The position numbers were made by a program, and so were the translations under genes. Positions 7,403 through 17,100 of a DNA stretch of 64,000 bases are shown piece by piece. The stretch is from Candidatus Eiseniibacteriota bacterium (GTDB taxonomy: Bacteria > Eisenbacteria > RBG-16-71-46 > CAIMUX01): contig CAIMUX010000021.1 of NCBI GenBank assembly GCA_903844735.1, positions 1-64,000 on the forward strand. Reading direction: 5' to 3'. Below the pieces are notes generated by a model. It did no database searches. It saw nothing but the letters and a program-made list of their open reading frames with translations, and had not been told where the DNA came from. The number at the start of each line of letters is the position of its first letter. Position 1 is the stretch's first letter.

Positions 7403-7706
7403 GGCCCGAGTCTACCTCCACGGGGACCGATCGTCCTCACGCACGCGCAGTCTACCACGGATCGGTTGCGGCAGCCCCGCCTCCACTGGTTACGCCGCAT
7501 GTGAACGCACGGGCTCGAAGATCGCATCGGTGCCCCGGAGCCATTTGCCGAGCCAAGGTTGTCCACAGGATGAGGCTGTTGCCGCACATCCACCTCCCTA
7601 CGACCCGTTGTCACCCTCCCGTACCGTGAACGGTGGAGACTCGCTCTCCATCCCACCCGCCCTTTCCACAACCCCAGCTTCCCCCCACGAAACAGGAGGT
7701 ATCCCC
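7403..7706. other. Divergent intergenic region
   Basis: This stretch separates the leftward DUF4062 gene from the rightward recombination block and must hold promoters for both. TTGTCCACA (7559-7567) differs from the DnaA box by one base. AGGAGG (7695-7700) is the strong ribosome site of the next gene. No other convincing structure or small gene was seen. Confidence 0.4.
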
Positions 7707-8399
7707 ATGACCCAGAACGGTCTCATCCGCACGATCGAGATCAAGGACCGATCCGGCCGCGTTGTCGGCACGAAGGAGGTGGTCACCTACCAGGGCCTCC
7801 TCAGCAAGGCCCACGACGAGGGCCTGCAGCGCATCGCTACCCGGCTCGTTCAGATCCCCTCGGACGAGAACGGCCGGACGGCGATCGCCAAGGCGCTCGT
7901 CGAGACGAAGAAGGGAAAGTTCGACGGGATCGGCGACGCCAATCCCGAGAACGTCTCGACCTTCATCGTCCCGCACCTGATCCGCATGGCCGAGACCCGG
8001 GCGAAGGCCCGCGCCCTCCGTGATGCCGTGAATATCGGCATCGTCTCCTTCGAGGAGCTGGACGGCGATGGCTTCCCGCCGGGCGAAACGGACCTCGGAT
8101 CGGGTGCTCCACCCGCTCCCACTCGCGCTTCCCGCGGCAACGGCCGGACCGCTCCACGGACTCCGCCGGCCGGCGGCAATGGCAACGGCCATACCGGCAA
8201 CGGGGCGCTCATGACCGAAGCCCAGCGCCGGTATCTCTTCCGGATTCTCGCCGGCCAGGGACTTCAGCAGGAAGCCGCCCACGAGTACCTGAAGGAGTTC
8301 TTCGGGGTCGAGGCGCTGTCCCAGGTCAGCAAAGCCAGGGCGACGGAGGCGATCGACCAGCTCCTGCAGGAGGCCCCCGATGGAGCCCCTCAGCGTTAG
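7707..8399 (+). CDS. Putative single-strand annealing/recombination protein
   Basis: The 230-residue protein has an N-terminal domain with GKFDGIGDANPENVSTFIVP followed by HLIRMAETRAKARALRDAVN, a pattern found in element-borne proteins with Rad52/ERF-like annealing domains, where the RALRxAxNIG helix is conserved. A Gly/Asn/Pro-rich linker (about 140-170) leads to a small helical C-terminal domain (MTEAQRRYLFRILAGQG to the end). AGGAGG is six bases before the ATG. It overlaps the following Cas4/RecB-like nuclease gene by 20 bp, matching the usual pairing of an annealing protein with an exonuclease. The annealing role is inferred, not proven. Confidence 0.5.
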   Translation: MTQNGLIRTIEIKDRSGRVVGTKEVVTYQGLLSKAHDEGLQRIATRLVQIPSDENGRTAIAKALVETKKGKFDGIGDANPENVSTFIVPHLIRMAETRAKARALRDAVNIGIVSFEELDGDGFPPGETDLGSGAPPAPTRASRGNGRTAPRTPPAGGNGNGHTGNGALMTEAQRRYLFRILAGQGLQQEAAHEYLKEFFGVEALSQVSKARATEAIDQLLQEAPDGAPQR

Positions 8400-9138
8400 C
8401 CGGGTCCAGACCTACCTCACCTGCCCCTTGAAGCACCGTTTCCAGTACATCGACAAGATCCCGCCACCCTGGCGGCCCGCCGCGCTGGTGTTCGGCTCTT
8501 CCGTCCACGCCGCCGTCGAGTGGTTCCACCGCGAACGGCTCGCCGGACGCACTCCGGAACCGGAGGCGGTCGCGAAGATCTTCGATGCCGACTGGTTCGC
8601 CCAGAATCTCGAGCCCGTGGTGTTCGCCGAGAAGGATTCGAAAGAGATCCTCGCGGAGAAAGGCCACGAACTCGTTTCTCTGTACGTCGCAGAGTCATCC
8701 GGCACAATGCCACTCCTGACCGAGGACCGCTTCGAGATCGACCTCGTTGATCCCGAAACCGGCGAAGTGTTCGACATCCGACTCCGCGGCGTGATCGACC
8801 TGGTCGAGGCGGACGGCACGCTCGTGGAACTGAAGACCGCCGCCAGAACCTTCGACACGGGTTCGCTGGAACGGCACCTGCAGCTTTCGACCTACGCGCT
8901 CGTTCGCTTCCTGGCAACCGGAACGGTTCCGCCGCTCCGCATCGACGCACTTCTGAAAACCAAGGTCCCACGCTTGGTGCACCTGCCTGCCACACGCACG
9001 ATCGAGGACCTTGCCTGGACCGCCCGGCTGATCGAAGGTGTGGCTCTGGCTATCCGAGCCGGCTGCTGCTTCCCGAACCCGTCCTACCGCTGCACCGAGT
9101 GCGAGTACTTCGCTCATTGCCAACAGTGGCGCGGCTAA
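8380..9138 (+). CDS. Cas4/RecB-like PD-(D/E)XK nuclease with Fe-S cysteines
   Basis: The 252-residue protein has all motifs of the RecB/Cas4 nuclease family: SVSRVQTYLTCPLKHRFQY with the first cysteine, FGSSVHAAVEWF, the catalytic strand pair GVIDLVEADGTLVELKTAA (D...ExK), HLQLSTYAL (QxxxY-type motif), and the C-terminal CTECEYFAHC cluster that completes a four-cysteine Fe-S site. It probably resects DNA ends and works with the upstream annealing protein, as in phage-type and ICE-type exonuclease/annealase pairs. No cas genes or repeats are nearby, so a CRISPR role is not indicated. A terminator hairpin follows. Confidence 0.85.
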   Translation: MEPLSVSRVQTYLTCPLKHRFQYIDKIPPPWRPAALVFGSSVHAAVEWFHRERLAGRTPEPEAVAKIFDADWFAQNLEPVVFAEKDSKEILAEKGHELVSLYVAESSGTMPLLTEDRFEIDLVDPETGEVFDIRLRGVIDLVEADGTLVELKTAARTFDTGSLERHLQLSTYALVRFLATGTVPPLRIDALLKTKVPRLVHLPATRTIEDLAWTARLIEGVALAIRAGCCFPNPSYRCTECEYFAHCQQWRG

Positions 9139-9162
9139 GTAGCTCGCCCGCTTCTTCATCCA

Positions 9163-9195
9163 GGGGTCTTCGCTTGAAGACCCCCTCTTTCTCTC
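9163..9195 (+). terminator. Rho-independent terminator
   Basis: GGGGTCTTC, loop GCTT, GAAGACCCC form a nine-pair stem followed by a pyrimidine-rich CTCTTTCTCTC run. It closes the annealase/nuclease unit. Confidence 0.7.
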
Positions 9196-9251
9196 CCACC
9201 AGCTTTCTCCCCGGAAACACCTCGCTCGTGTTCCGGAAGAAGGAGGTTCGC

Positions 9252-9905
9252 ATGCTCGACCTCGCTGTGCCTATGCCCGAGGACCCACTGGTCCACTGCC
9301 GAGAGGATTGCCGGTCCTGGCCCGTGACCCGACTGCTTTCCGCCGTGCTCTGTTCCGGAAACGCGGCTGAGGCGCTCCTCTCCCGATTCGGTTCGCTCGA
9401 TGTGATCGCCGACGCAGGATCAGCCGACCTGGTCGCGATCCCAGGTATCGGACGGCGCCGGGCGACCCAGGTGCTGGCGGCATTCGAACTTTCGCGCCGC
9501 GCCTCCGCTCCTCGCACCGAACAGAATCTCATCATCCGTACGGCGAAGGACGCCGTCCAGGTCGTCGGCCCCGTCCTGGGAGACCTGAAGCGCGAGATGT
9601 TTGTCACGCTTCTGCTCACCACCCGGCACCGCCTCCTGAAGTTCGAGACGGTGAGCGTAGGGAGCCTCAATGCTTCGATCGTCCATCCCCGGGAGGTGTT
9701 CCGACCCGCCATCCAGGCGGCCGCCGCCTCCATGCTCCTGGCTCACAACCACCCGTCGGGCGATCCCGAACCGTCGGAGGATGACGTCGAGATGACCCAT
9801 CGGCTGGTCCGCACCGGCGAGATGCTCGGCATCGAAGTCGTCGATCACGTGATCATCGGAGCCGCCGGCTCCTACCTGTCGTTTCGTGAACGCGGCCTGA
9901 TCTGA
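9252..9905 (+). CDS. radC: RadC-family JAMM-motif protein
   Basis: The 217-residue product matches RadC (UPF0758). A helix-hairpin-helix, VAIPGIGRRRATQVLAAFEL, lies at about residues 61-80. The JAMM metal-binding motif HNHPSGDPEPSEDD (His165, His167, Asp178) follows, preceded by the characteristic NASIVHPREVFRPAI segment. AGGAGG lies five bases before the ATG. RadC-like proteins are very common in plasmids and integrative elements next to anti-restriction or recombination genes. Despite the name a repair function is not established; the JAMM site suggests a metal-dependent hydrolase. It sits between two terminators together with the DUF932 gene, 27 bp downstream. Confidence 0.9.
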   Translation: MLDLAVPMPEDPLVHCREDCRSWPVTRLLSAVLCSGNAAEALLSRFGSLDVIADAGSADLVAIPGIGRRRATQVLAAFELSRRASAPRTEQNLIIRTAKDAVQVVGPVLGDLKREMFVTLLLTTRHRLLKFETVSVGSLNASIVHPREVFRPAIQAAAASMLLAHNHPSGDPEPSEDDVEMTHRLVRTGEMLGIEVVDHVIIGAAGSYLSFRERGLI

Positions 9906-9932
9906 AACCCCTGGAAAGGAGGGTTCCCCGTC

Positions 9933-10661
9933 ATGTCCAGTCAGCTCATTCTTCATCGCGGAGGTTGGGAGGCGACCAAAGCCGACCTGGCTTCCGTCCC
10001 TGTTCCTTCCGAAACCGACTCCTACGTCCCGGTGCCCTACGGCCGGTTCGTCGAGGAAGTCGAACTCCATGTCCCGCGTTTCGGCCTGACCATCACCGAT
10101 GCCTCCTATGCGCTCGCCCGTGACGGCGCCCAGATGTTCGGGGTGCTGACCTGCCGGAACGGCGGGGAACACGCCGACTACGCGCTGGCGATCGGCCTGC
10201 GAAACAGCTACGACCGGTCCCTCTCTGCAAATCTCACCGCCGGCCATCGGGTGTTCGTCTGCGACAACCTCGCCTTCTCTGGAGAGGCGGTCGCGGCCCG
10301 CAAGCACACGATCAACATCTTCCGGGATCTCCCGGACCTCATCTACCGGATGCTGTCCAAGGTCTCCTCGATGCAGAGCCGGATCCACGCCGAAATCGCC
10401 GCGATGAAGGCGCGGGATCTCTCTGCCGAGATGGCCGACCACCTCATGGTCGAGGCGATCCGGCAGAACGCTATTCCTGCATCGCACCTGCCGCTCGTCA
10501 TGGAGTTATGGAATCGACCGCGACACGAGGAGTTCCATCCCGCAACGGCCTGGTCGCTCTTCAACGCCTTCACCGAGGTCGGCAAGTCCCGCAGTCCCCG
10601 GGTCCAGATGGATTCCGGGCTCCGGCTCTCCAGTACCTTCCGGAGCGTGCTTGCGCTCTAG
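9933..10661 (+). CDS. DUF932 phage/plasmid-like protein
   Basis: The 242-residue protein has the DUF932 pattern: ALAIGLRNSYDRSLSANLTA, then GHRVFVCDNLAFSGE, and a long helical C-terminal half. Members occur almost only on plasmids, phages and integrative elements, usually near recombination genes such as radC; their biochemical role is not settled. AAAGGAGGG lies just before the ATG. A strong terminator follows the stop, so this is the end of a radC-DUF932 transcription unit. Confidence 0.85.
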   Translation: MSSQLILHRGGWEATKADLASVPVPSETDSYVPVPYGRFVEEVELHVPRFGLTITDASYALARDGAQMFGVLTCRNGGEHADYALAIGLRNSYDRSLSANLTAGHRVFVCDNLAFSGEAVAARKHTINIFRDLPDLIYRMLSKVSSMQSRIHAEIAAMKARDLSAEMADHLMVEAIRQNAIPASHLPLVMELWNRPRHEEFHPATAWSLFNAFTEVGKSRSPRVQMDSGLRLSSTFRSVLAL

Positions 10662-10671
10662 ATGCCATCAA

Positions 10672-10696
10672 GGCCGTCTAATCAACGGCCCTTTTT
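10672..10696 (+). terminator. Rho-independent terminator
   Basis: GGCCGT, loop CTAATCA, ACGGCC form a six-pair stem followed by CTTTTT. It ends the radC-DUF932 unit, just ahead of the convergent Ssp-like operon. Confidence 0.85.
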
Positions 10697-10782
10697 CATG
10701 TCGTAGTGGTCGGACCTCATTGGTCGTCGCCTTCGACGGCCCTCCACCCATTCTCCTCGCCGGAATGAAGAATCGCACCTCT

Positions 10783-11208
10783 TCACGGTCCTTGACATCG
10801 CGACAAACTCTCGCTGTGCAGTTGTGATTCGAGATGGGCGACAAGCTCGCCTTCCGTACGGAATACCTTGACCAGAGGATGCCAGTGGAAGACGTTCTCC
10901 TTCTGGCCAAGGACGTATACGGACCTCCCAAGAGCGATCGCCATCCCCGTCTCGACATGCTTGCCTCCGGGGACAAATCGACCGGGGCTCTCCGCGATCA
11001 GAATCACACCATCGACCGCGTTCCGCACATCCTCTTCGTCGCGGAGCGCGAGGCTCCGTCGTTCGTAGTCAGTATATGCCGACAATCCCAGATCGAATTT
11101 CTCGTCCTTCTGTACCCAGGAGGACGTACACTCGTAGCCCGCAGCCTCCAACTGCCGAGACAGCTGGCGCGCCTTCGACTGGGAACTCGAGGCAATGTAT
11201 AGCTTCAT
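10783..11208 (-). CDS. Nucleoside 2-deoxyribosyltransferase-like protein
   Basis: The 141-residue protein starts KLYIASSSQSKARQLSRQLE, a Rossmann-like first strand and loop. It carries VDGVILIAESPG and GGKHVETGMAIALGRSVYVL, in which the ExG...A motif holds the nucleophilic glutamate typical of nucleoside 2-deoxyribosyltransferases. These enzymes cleave or exchange the base of deoxynucleosides. It is the last gene of the leftward Ssp-like operon, 17 bp after the dCTP-deaminase-like gene. The pairing suggests nucleotide-pool manipulation as an antiviral response; that is inference from operon structure and from known nucleotide-depletion defences. Confidence 0.65.
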   Translation of the reverse strand: MKLYIASSSQSKARQLSRQLEAAGYECTSSWVQKDEKFDLGLSAYTDYERRSLALRDEEDVRNAVDGVILIAESPGRFVPGGKHVETGMAIALGRSVYVLGQKENVFHWHPLVKVFRTEGELVAHLESQLHSESLSRCQGP

Positions 11209-11225
11209 TGCATGATCCTCTGTTT

Positions 11226-12110
11226 CTATTTCCGGACGGAATCCAGTTTGGCTCTTCGTAGCTTCGCCTCCACACTATCCACTCGCGCGTCTTGCTTCTG
11301 CAGAGCGCCCTCCAGCCTCACGAACGCCTGCCCATAGTCGACTTTGCCTTCTAGAACATCAAGCCGTGCTTCGGACTTGGTTACCCGGTTCTCGACCTTC
11401 TGCATCCCACTGGAGTGGTTTGCCACCCATGTAGATGCGAGTGTCACGACTACTGGCAGTATGATGGCGATTGCTGTGACAAGCCATCGCTCACGCGCTA
11501 CCGTCTCCTTTGCGATGGATCGAGATCTCGCCTCAACCTGAAGGCAGTCTCCCGAAATGGACAGCACAGCCTCTTCTGGCGCTTCCGATCGGTCACGGTG
11601 GCCGTACCGCGCCTCCCACGGTGCGCGCGCGGCTGCCGTCAGACGCCAGAAGACAACCGTCGCAATCCGATCGCCCTTCCTCATGGGAAACGGCGAACGG
11701 CCGACGTTGATGAAGCTAAACCAGAGCTTTCCCCTATAGCCCGGATCGATATGTCCCGGGTTGAGCATCAGGATCGGTTGCTGGCGGCGACCGGCCACGG
11801 GGAACGCAAGCGCACCAACGTTCTCAGGCATCGCAAAAGTCTCATGCGACGTGATGATGATCGAATGCCCCGGCTCGAGACTGTGGCTCGTTCTGATTTC
11901 GGTCGCGGGCTTGGACTTCGAGCCGCCACCCTTCTCCCCGGGCAGAACGATGTCGCCGATGTGCAGGTCTATCGAACTCGGCTGAATCGCTGACCCCTCA
12001 CCAAAGGGATCAAGCTTCGTGGCTGACGCGACGGCTGACGGAAATCCGCTTACCATCGGGTTTGGTCCAGAGAGAAGTTGTTCCAGTTCGCTGTCGTTGA
12101 GTAGAGACAT
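11226..12110 (-). CDS. dUTPase/dCTP-deaminase-fold protein with TM and coiled-coil tail
   Basis: The 294-residue product has a dUTPase/dCTP-deaminase domain: AIQPSSIDLHIGDIVL, ETFAMPENVGALAFP, and LNPGHIDPGYRGKLWFSFIN followed by KGDRIATVVFWRL, which is the hallmark GxIDPGYxG motif. From about residue 195 it continues with one hydrophobic segment (WLVTAIAIILPVVVTLASTW) and a charged coiled coil to the end, an unusual addition to this fold. AGGAGG precedes the ATG. dCTP deaminases act as antiphage proteins by depleting dCTP. Here the enzyme would be membrane-tethered. Whether deaminase residues remain cannot be settled by eye; it could also be a dUTP-binding sensor. Confidence 0.7.
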   Translation of the reverse strand: MSLLNDSELEQLLSGPNPMVSGFPSAVASATKLDPFGEGSAIQPSSIDLHIGDIVLPGEKGGGSKSKPATEIRTSHSLEPGHSIIITSHETFAMPENVGALAFPVAGRRQQPILMLNPGHIDPGYRGKLWFSFINVGRSPFPMRKGDRIATVVFWRLTAAARAPWEARYGHRDRSEAPEEAVLSISGDCLQVEARSRSIAKETVARERWLVTAIAIILPVVVTLASTWVANHSSGMQKVENRVTKSEARLDVLEGKVDYGQAFVRLEGALQKQDARVDSVEAKLRRAKLDSVRK

Positions 12111-12156
12111 TACATCCTCCTCAGGTTCAGGATGGCTGTCGCCGGATGTCCCGGGA

Positions 12157-13323
12157 TCAGCGCACCGCCAACTGGCTTCTCCGAACGCAGTCCACGATGA
12201 GAGAAGCCGCCATCTCCACCTCATCGATCGACGTGAACTTGCCTAATCCCATGCGTAGTGATCCTTCGGCCAAGTGCTCCCCCATACACAATGCTCGAAG
12301 AACATGTGAAGGACCTACAGCACCGGACGAGCATGCCGATCCAGTGGAGAGCGCCACTACTCGTCTCAAGGTCGCGACCACCGCAGATCCCGAGAGACCG
12401 GGAATGGACACATGCAAATTGCCCGCGAGACGATTCCGCAAGTCCCCATTCACGACCAACTCCGGCACGGCAGCCTTCAGCATGTTCTCCAGCAGATTAC
12501 GTCTCTCGGCAATCGCCGGCTCATCCAACTCCATTTCGAGCCTACGCAGGCGACAGGCTTCTCCGAGCCCTGCGATCCCGGGTACGTTCAGGGTGCCCGG
12601 ACGAACGCCTCCCTCCTGCACCCCACCGACGAATGGTGGATCCACATCCGCCCGCGACGCGAGGCAGAGAGAGCCAATCCCTTTGGGTCCATACAACTTG
12701 TGACCACTCAACGCCAGGAAATCGAGTCCGGAGTCGTCGAACTGGACTGGTACCTTCCCAACGGCCTGCGTTGCATCGGTAAGAAGTTTGACCCCGCGCT
12801 TCTGGGTAATCGCCGCGACATCTGGCAACGGATATACCGTGCCGACCTCGTTGTTCGCCGCCATGATGCACGCGAGATCGAGTCCGTGACGGCAGATGCC
12901 ATCGAGGTGATCGAGGTCGAGCCGACCTTGGCTGTCCACTCTGAACTCCACGAGAGTCGCCCAGCCGTCCTGGACCATTTTCCTGCAGACTTCGAGGACG
13001 GCAACGTGCTCGACAGGAAGCACACCGAGTGAAACCCTTCGTCCAGGCGCTTCCCGCATTCGTCTGTGCACATATCCTTGAATCGCGAGATTCAGCGCTT
13101 CCGTTGCTCCGGACGTGAAGATCACCCGCTCCGGCGTGGTCCCAACGAGCCCGGCCACCTCGGCGCGCGCAGCCCGTACGACGTCTTCGGCTTCGTCGCC
13201 CACGGCGTGATCGCTCTCCGGATTCCCGAAGGTCCGCTCCATGCATTCACGGACCCGCTTGCCCACTCTCGGATCCATGGGCGTTGTAGCGTGGTAGTCG
13301 AGATAGATCACGCGATTGCACAT
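12157..13323 (-). CDS. sspA: Cysteine desulfurase (SspA/DndA/IscS-like)
   Basis: The 388-residue PLP enzyme begins NRVIYLDYHATTPMDPRV. It has the PLP histidine region VEHVAVLE, the lysine in LSGHKLYGPKG (Lys209) and the catalytic cysteine in STGSACSSG (Cys331). Length and motifs match NifS/IscS desulfurases, which move sulfur from cysteine to a partner. GGAGGT lies upstream of the ATG. It follows the ATP-pyrophosphatase gene by 31 bp, so its likely partner is that protein in DNA phosphorothioation (SspA in the Ssp system, DndA in Dnd). A housekeeping Fe-S role is less likely in this operon. The symbol is given by context. Confidence 0.8.
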   Translation of the reverse strand: MCNRVIYLDYHATTPMDPRVGKRVRECMERTFGNPESDHAVGDEAEDVVRAARAEVAGLVGTTPERVIFTSGATEALNLAIQGYVHRRMREAPGRRVSLGVLPVEHVAVLEVCRKMVQDGWATLVEFRVDSQGRLDLDHLDGICRHGLDLACIMAANNEVGTVYPLPDVAAITQKRGVKLLTDATQAVGKVPVQFDDSGLDFLALSGHKLYGPKGIGSLCLASRADVDPPFVGGVQEGGVRPGTLNVPGIAGLGEACRLRRLEMELDEPAIAERRNLLENMLKAAVPELVVNGDLRNRLAGNLHVSIPGLSGSAVVATLRRVVALSTGSACSSGAVGPSHVLRALCMGEHLAEGSLRMGLGKFTSIDEVEMAASLIVDCVRRSQLAVR

Positions 13324-13354
13324 CCTAGTGACCTCCGGATTCAGGTCCGGCGAC

Positions 13355-14146
13355 TCATACCTGGCACACGATGCACGGCTGATTCCCATCTTCCTCGTCC
13401 AGTGTTGCGGCGAGCACCTCTGCAAGAGGTGCGTTCGGCCCACGTCTCGTCTGCATTCGCGCGATGGACCTCTCGTGCTCAGCGACAATGGCATCTCGCC
13501 GTGCGAGGAGCTCCATCAGCGTCTCTCCCTGCGTCCACGTGTACCGTCGCCCGTCACTGTGCGACGACTCATAGGCGACCGCCTGCGCGAAGAGATCCGG
13601 GTGCTCCTCGGCCAACCTGACCCACTCGTACTTGCGTTGAAAGAAACAGAAGAAACAGCCCGATCGGCTCCGCCAGCGGTAGTAGCTCGGTAGCCCGATA
13701 CCGCTGTCTTCAAGGAGGCGGAGAATATCCGCCTTGACCAGACCTTCGTCTCGAAACGGAAATACCGCCGTGATGTTCGGCTTGGTGGAGATGTAGCCAA
13801 CGCGGTTTTCGTCCGCACGGATGCCGACATAGCTCACAGCTTCATCTGAGCCAACAAACTGTTCGAGAGGGATGATCTTGAGTTGCTTCGTACACCAGCG
13901 CATCTTCGGGGAGGGAAGCAACCCACCGTAGATGCTCAGCCAATGATCGAAGCCACGTTCAGCGCTGAGATAGTTGATTCGGATCCCCAGCCGCGCCTTG
14001 ATTCGGTCCAGGTACTCGTACGTCTCTTGTAGCTCTTTCCCTGTATCGCAGAAGAAGTACTCCATCTGGGGAAGCCGGTCATGCATGAGCACCGCGAGTG
14101 CCGTACTGTCCTTCCCTCCTGATAACCCGAGAATGTGCCTAGCCAC
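13355..14146 (-). CDS. sspD: PAPS-reductase/ATP-pyrophosphatase-like sulfur-transfer protein (SspD-like)
   Basis: The 263-residue protein has the PP-loop SGGKDS right at its N-terminus (residues 9-14), then MEYFFCDTGKEL, MRWCTKQLKIIPLEQF and a C-terminal CFFCFFQRKYEW cysteine pair. These are the marks of PAPS-reductase-like ATP pyrophosphatases used by DndC and SspD to activate the DNA backbone for sulfur insertion. The GTG start is chosen because GGGAGG lies six bases upstream and it begins immediately before the PP-loop strand. It overlaps the ATPase gene by 8 bp. It is much shorter than DndC and so closer to SspD. Confidence 0.75.
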   Translation of the reverse strand: MARHILGLSGGKDSTALAVLMHDRLPQMEYFFCDTGKELQETYEYLDRIKARLGIRINYLSAERGFDHWLSIYGGLLPSPKMRWCTKQLKIIPLEQFVGSDEAVSYVGIRADENRVGYISTKPNITAVFPFRDEGLVKADILRLLEDSGIGLPSYYRWRSRSGCFFCFFQRKYEWVRLAEEHPDLFAQAVAYESSHSDGRRYTWTQGETLMELLARRDAIVAEHERSIARMQTRRGPNAPLAEVLAATLDEEDGNQPCIVCQV

Positions 14147-17100
14147 GAGATGCCTCCCTCTTGAGCCGGGGCGCACTCTTTTCATTTCGTTCCGAATGGC
14201 TTGCGCCGATGAGTTGTTCCAGCACGGTCACGGCGATCGCGTGCCGTTGATGTTCGGGGCTCACGGCGCGCAGTTCTTCCAGCAGCCGCGCCACGTGTGC
14301 GTTGACCTGCTGTGATTGATCGGCATCCAACCACACGAGGTCGGACAGCTCGACGCCGTCCGCTCGAGTGATGGTGATCCTTCGTGCCTCATATCCGACC
14401 GCATGATTCCGTGCGGCTTCCTTCTGGAGTGCTTCGAGATTCGCGAAGCGTCGAACCATGTCGGCGACATTCGTTTCGAAGGCGACGGCATTCGATTCCG
14501 ACCACGTCTCCAACGGACGGTCGGCAATGATCATCACGAGCGATTCTAGCCATTGGCGCTCATCGCCCTCCGAGCGCGAGGCGGCCATAATGAAGCTTCG
14601 AAGTCGCGGCTCGATGCACTGACCCGCGAGGTACTGAGCGCGAATCCGGAGATCCTCGCGCAGGCCGGCAGGAGTACTCCTGATGCCGAATGCTCCATAG
14701 ATCATGTTTCTGCACTCGCCGAGAAGAGATTCATAGTAGAGGCTCAGATCCCGGAGGGCCGCCTGTAACGTCTGCCGAAACCGGTGATAGTCAGCGCGCT
14801 TGCCGCGCGCGTCATGCTGGAAAGGCGGGAAACCGCAGGCTTCGGGAAGCGCCTCGAACAGCAGTCGGTCCGGCTCCGAGGCCGTAAGGAGCGCCTGACG
14901 CACCTGGCGAGCAATCTCGCTGACCCGCTCCGTGGTGAGGGTGACCTTGGGCAATGTCGTCGCGAATCGAACGAGTGGTCGAACAACGCCAAGAAGCGTG
15001 GCGTTTCGAGTTCCCCCGGCTTGCGCGGGAGCCGACTCGCTAAGCATGGATTCGAGGTCGCGGAAGAGTTCCCGACGAATCCCTGTCAGCACGAAATGCT
15101 TCACCGCGAAATCAACCGGGTGCTTGACGAGCAATTCGAAATGCTCCGGTCCCAGCACCGGGATGAACGAGCCTTCCCGGTACACCGTCAGGTCCTCTTC
15201 ATGGGCGACGAGCACCGCGGCCAAGAACACCGGAATGATCCCGCGCTTCACCCCATACGGCGGCGCTTCGAGGAGGCTGTAGAGCTGATCAAGGGTCCGT
15301 GAGGTTTCCTTCGCATCGAGGCAGAAGTCCTCGATGCCTTTCCACAAGGCCGACACGTCGTCGCCCTTCGGAGAGTGGACACCCCACCGGGTGCTCTCCT
15401 TGCGATGGATGCCGGTCTTCTGAAAAAGGGACGCATACATGCTGTACGCCGGGCCATTCCCGACAAGTCCCAGGCGCTCCTCGTCCGCGTGGGTCAAGAG
15501 CGCCTCAATCAGTTCGCGCTGGGCCCGCGCGCCCTGGGAGGTCAGCTCACGACGGTTCACGAGTTCATTCCACAGGATCGGTGTGTAGGGGTATGCAGTG
15601 TCACATACACCGGAAAGCGCGGATCGAAAGTCCGCCGCGGCCGCCTTCCGGCCCTGAATCCAGAGCCTCTCAAACCGTCTCGGATCCAATGCGTTACGGA
15701 GCGCACCGTCGAGCACGTCCTGCGCAAGGCGCAGGCGCATCCGCACCTCCCGTCGCGCGACGCCGTCCGTCTGCAACTCCAGTGCACTCCGCTCAAGCGT
15801 CCGCAACGCGGCGAGCTCGAACACCGCGGAACGGATGGTGTCCGGTTCCTGGATACGTGCAACGACAAGAGGTCTGCCGTCCTCGGTGCACTCAGGAATG
15901 GCCGCCGGCTCCTTGTGGCCCACCCAGTACGCGACGACCCCGTCTGCGGCGGACGTTTTGCACCGAACCCGCTCTAGCCGCTCCGCGGTATCAATGAAGC
16001 AGCGCTCAAAGTACCGAAGGGTTCCGGTCTTGTAGCTATGTCGCTGGGCAACGATCGGGCCGAGGTCCGCGATTTCGTTGAGCGCCTCAGCGAGTGCCCG
16101 ATGCTCCGACTCGAAATGCATGCGGGCCTCAGCATCGACGTCGAAGTCCGATCCTTGCCAGACACGGAACTCGTCGACTTGGCTCCTGTAGGTCATGAGC
16201 TTCTGCGCGACTAGGCTGTCGAGCACCGAATGCCATTTCCGTATCTCTGCTCTGTCCCCCGGGACCCCGAGGAGCGCCGCCGTCACGAGCCCGCGGCTTG
16301 CGCGAAGGGGTCCGGTGGTGCTCAACAGGTTCAGTGTCGCGATGGTCTTCAATGCTCGCAGCTCGTCTTTCCCGAGACCCCGGGCATCCTGCACGACCCC
16401 ATGTACCTCAGCCCAACGCTGCAGTTGGGGCCGCGCTGCCGCTCCGCCGCTCAGGATGCTCGCGAAGTAGTTGTACACCTCGTCGAGCTGAAGCGTCGGC
16501 AGGTAGTCAGAGGAGGCTGACACTTCATCGACGAATTGCCGCAGTCCATGCGGCTCGTTGCTCGTGAGAAACGTAAAGAGGGATCGGTCGTTCTGCGCGA
16601 AACGGCTGCAAAGTGACGGCAGAATAAGCGCAACGAGTGGATGCAACGGGTAGGCTGCATCGATCAGTTCCGGCAGGAGAATCCGCGCGACGTACGGGTG
16701 GGATACTTGCTCGGTCAAGTACTTGTGCCAGCTACGCGCTCTCCGGCCCAGAGCTGCGTCCACGTCCGCCGGAACCTTGCGTTCGATGGCCCTTCCGAGA
16801 AGAAACAGCATTTCTTCTGTTGGGCCGGTGAAGGTGATGTCCTCGAAACGGCCTTGGACCTTGTCCCATTCATTGCGTTCCGCAAGGCTGAGCGTCGTTC
16901 CGTACTCAGCGAATGCCTGGTGGAGCAACCCCGCTAGCAGGATGGGAGACTCGTCATTCCCCGCTGTACTTTCTGCGAGCTGCTGCAGCAGGTAGAGGTC
17001 TTGGGTCCCGTTGCCCGATCCTGCACTTTCGAGGACCTTGCCAAGCTCGTCAATGATGAGGAGCAGGCCCGTGCGCGACGCCCGGGCCAGATCCCGTGTC

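Noticed and set aside
8380-9138. Cas4 as evidence of a CRISPR-Cas locus
   Set aside because: No cas1, cas2 or repeat-spacer array is present; the gene is coupled to an annealing-type protein, so a recombination exonuclease is more likely.
9420-10487. A 355-codon minus-strand frame opposite radC and DUF932
   Set aside because: It is antisense to two clear genes with good ribosome sites and has no family pattern.
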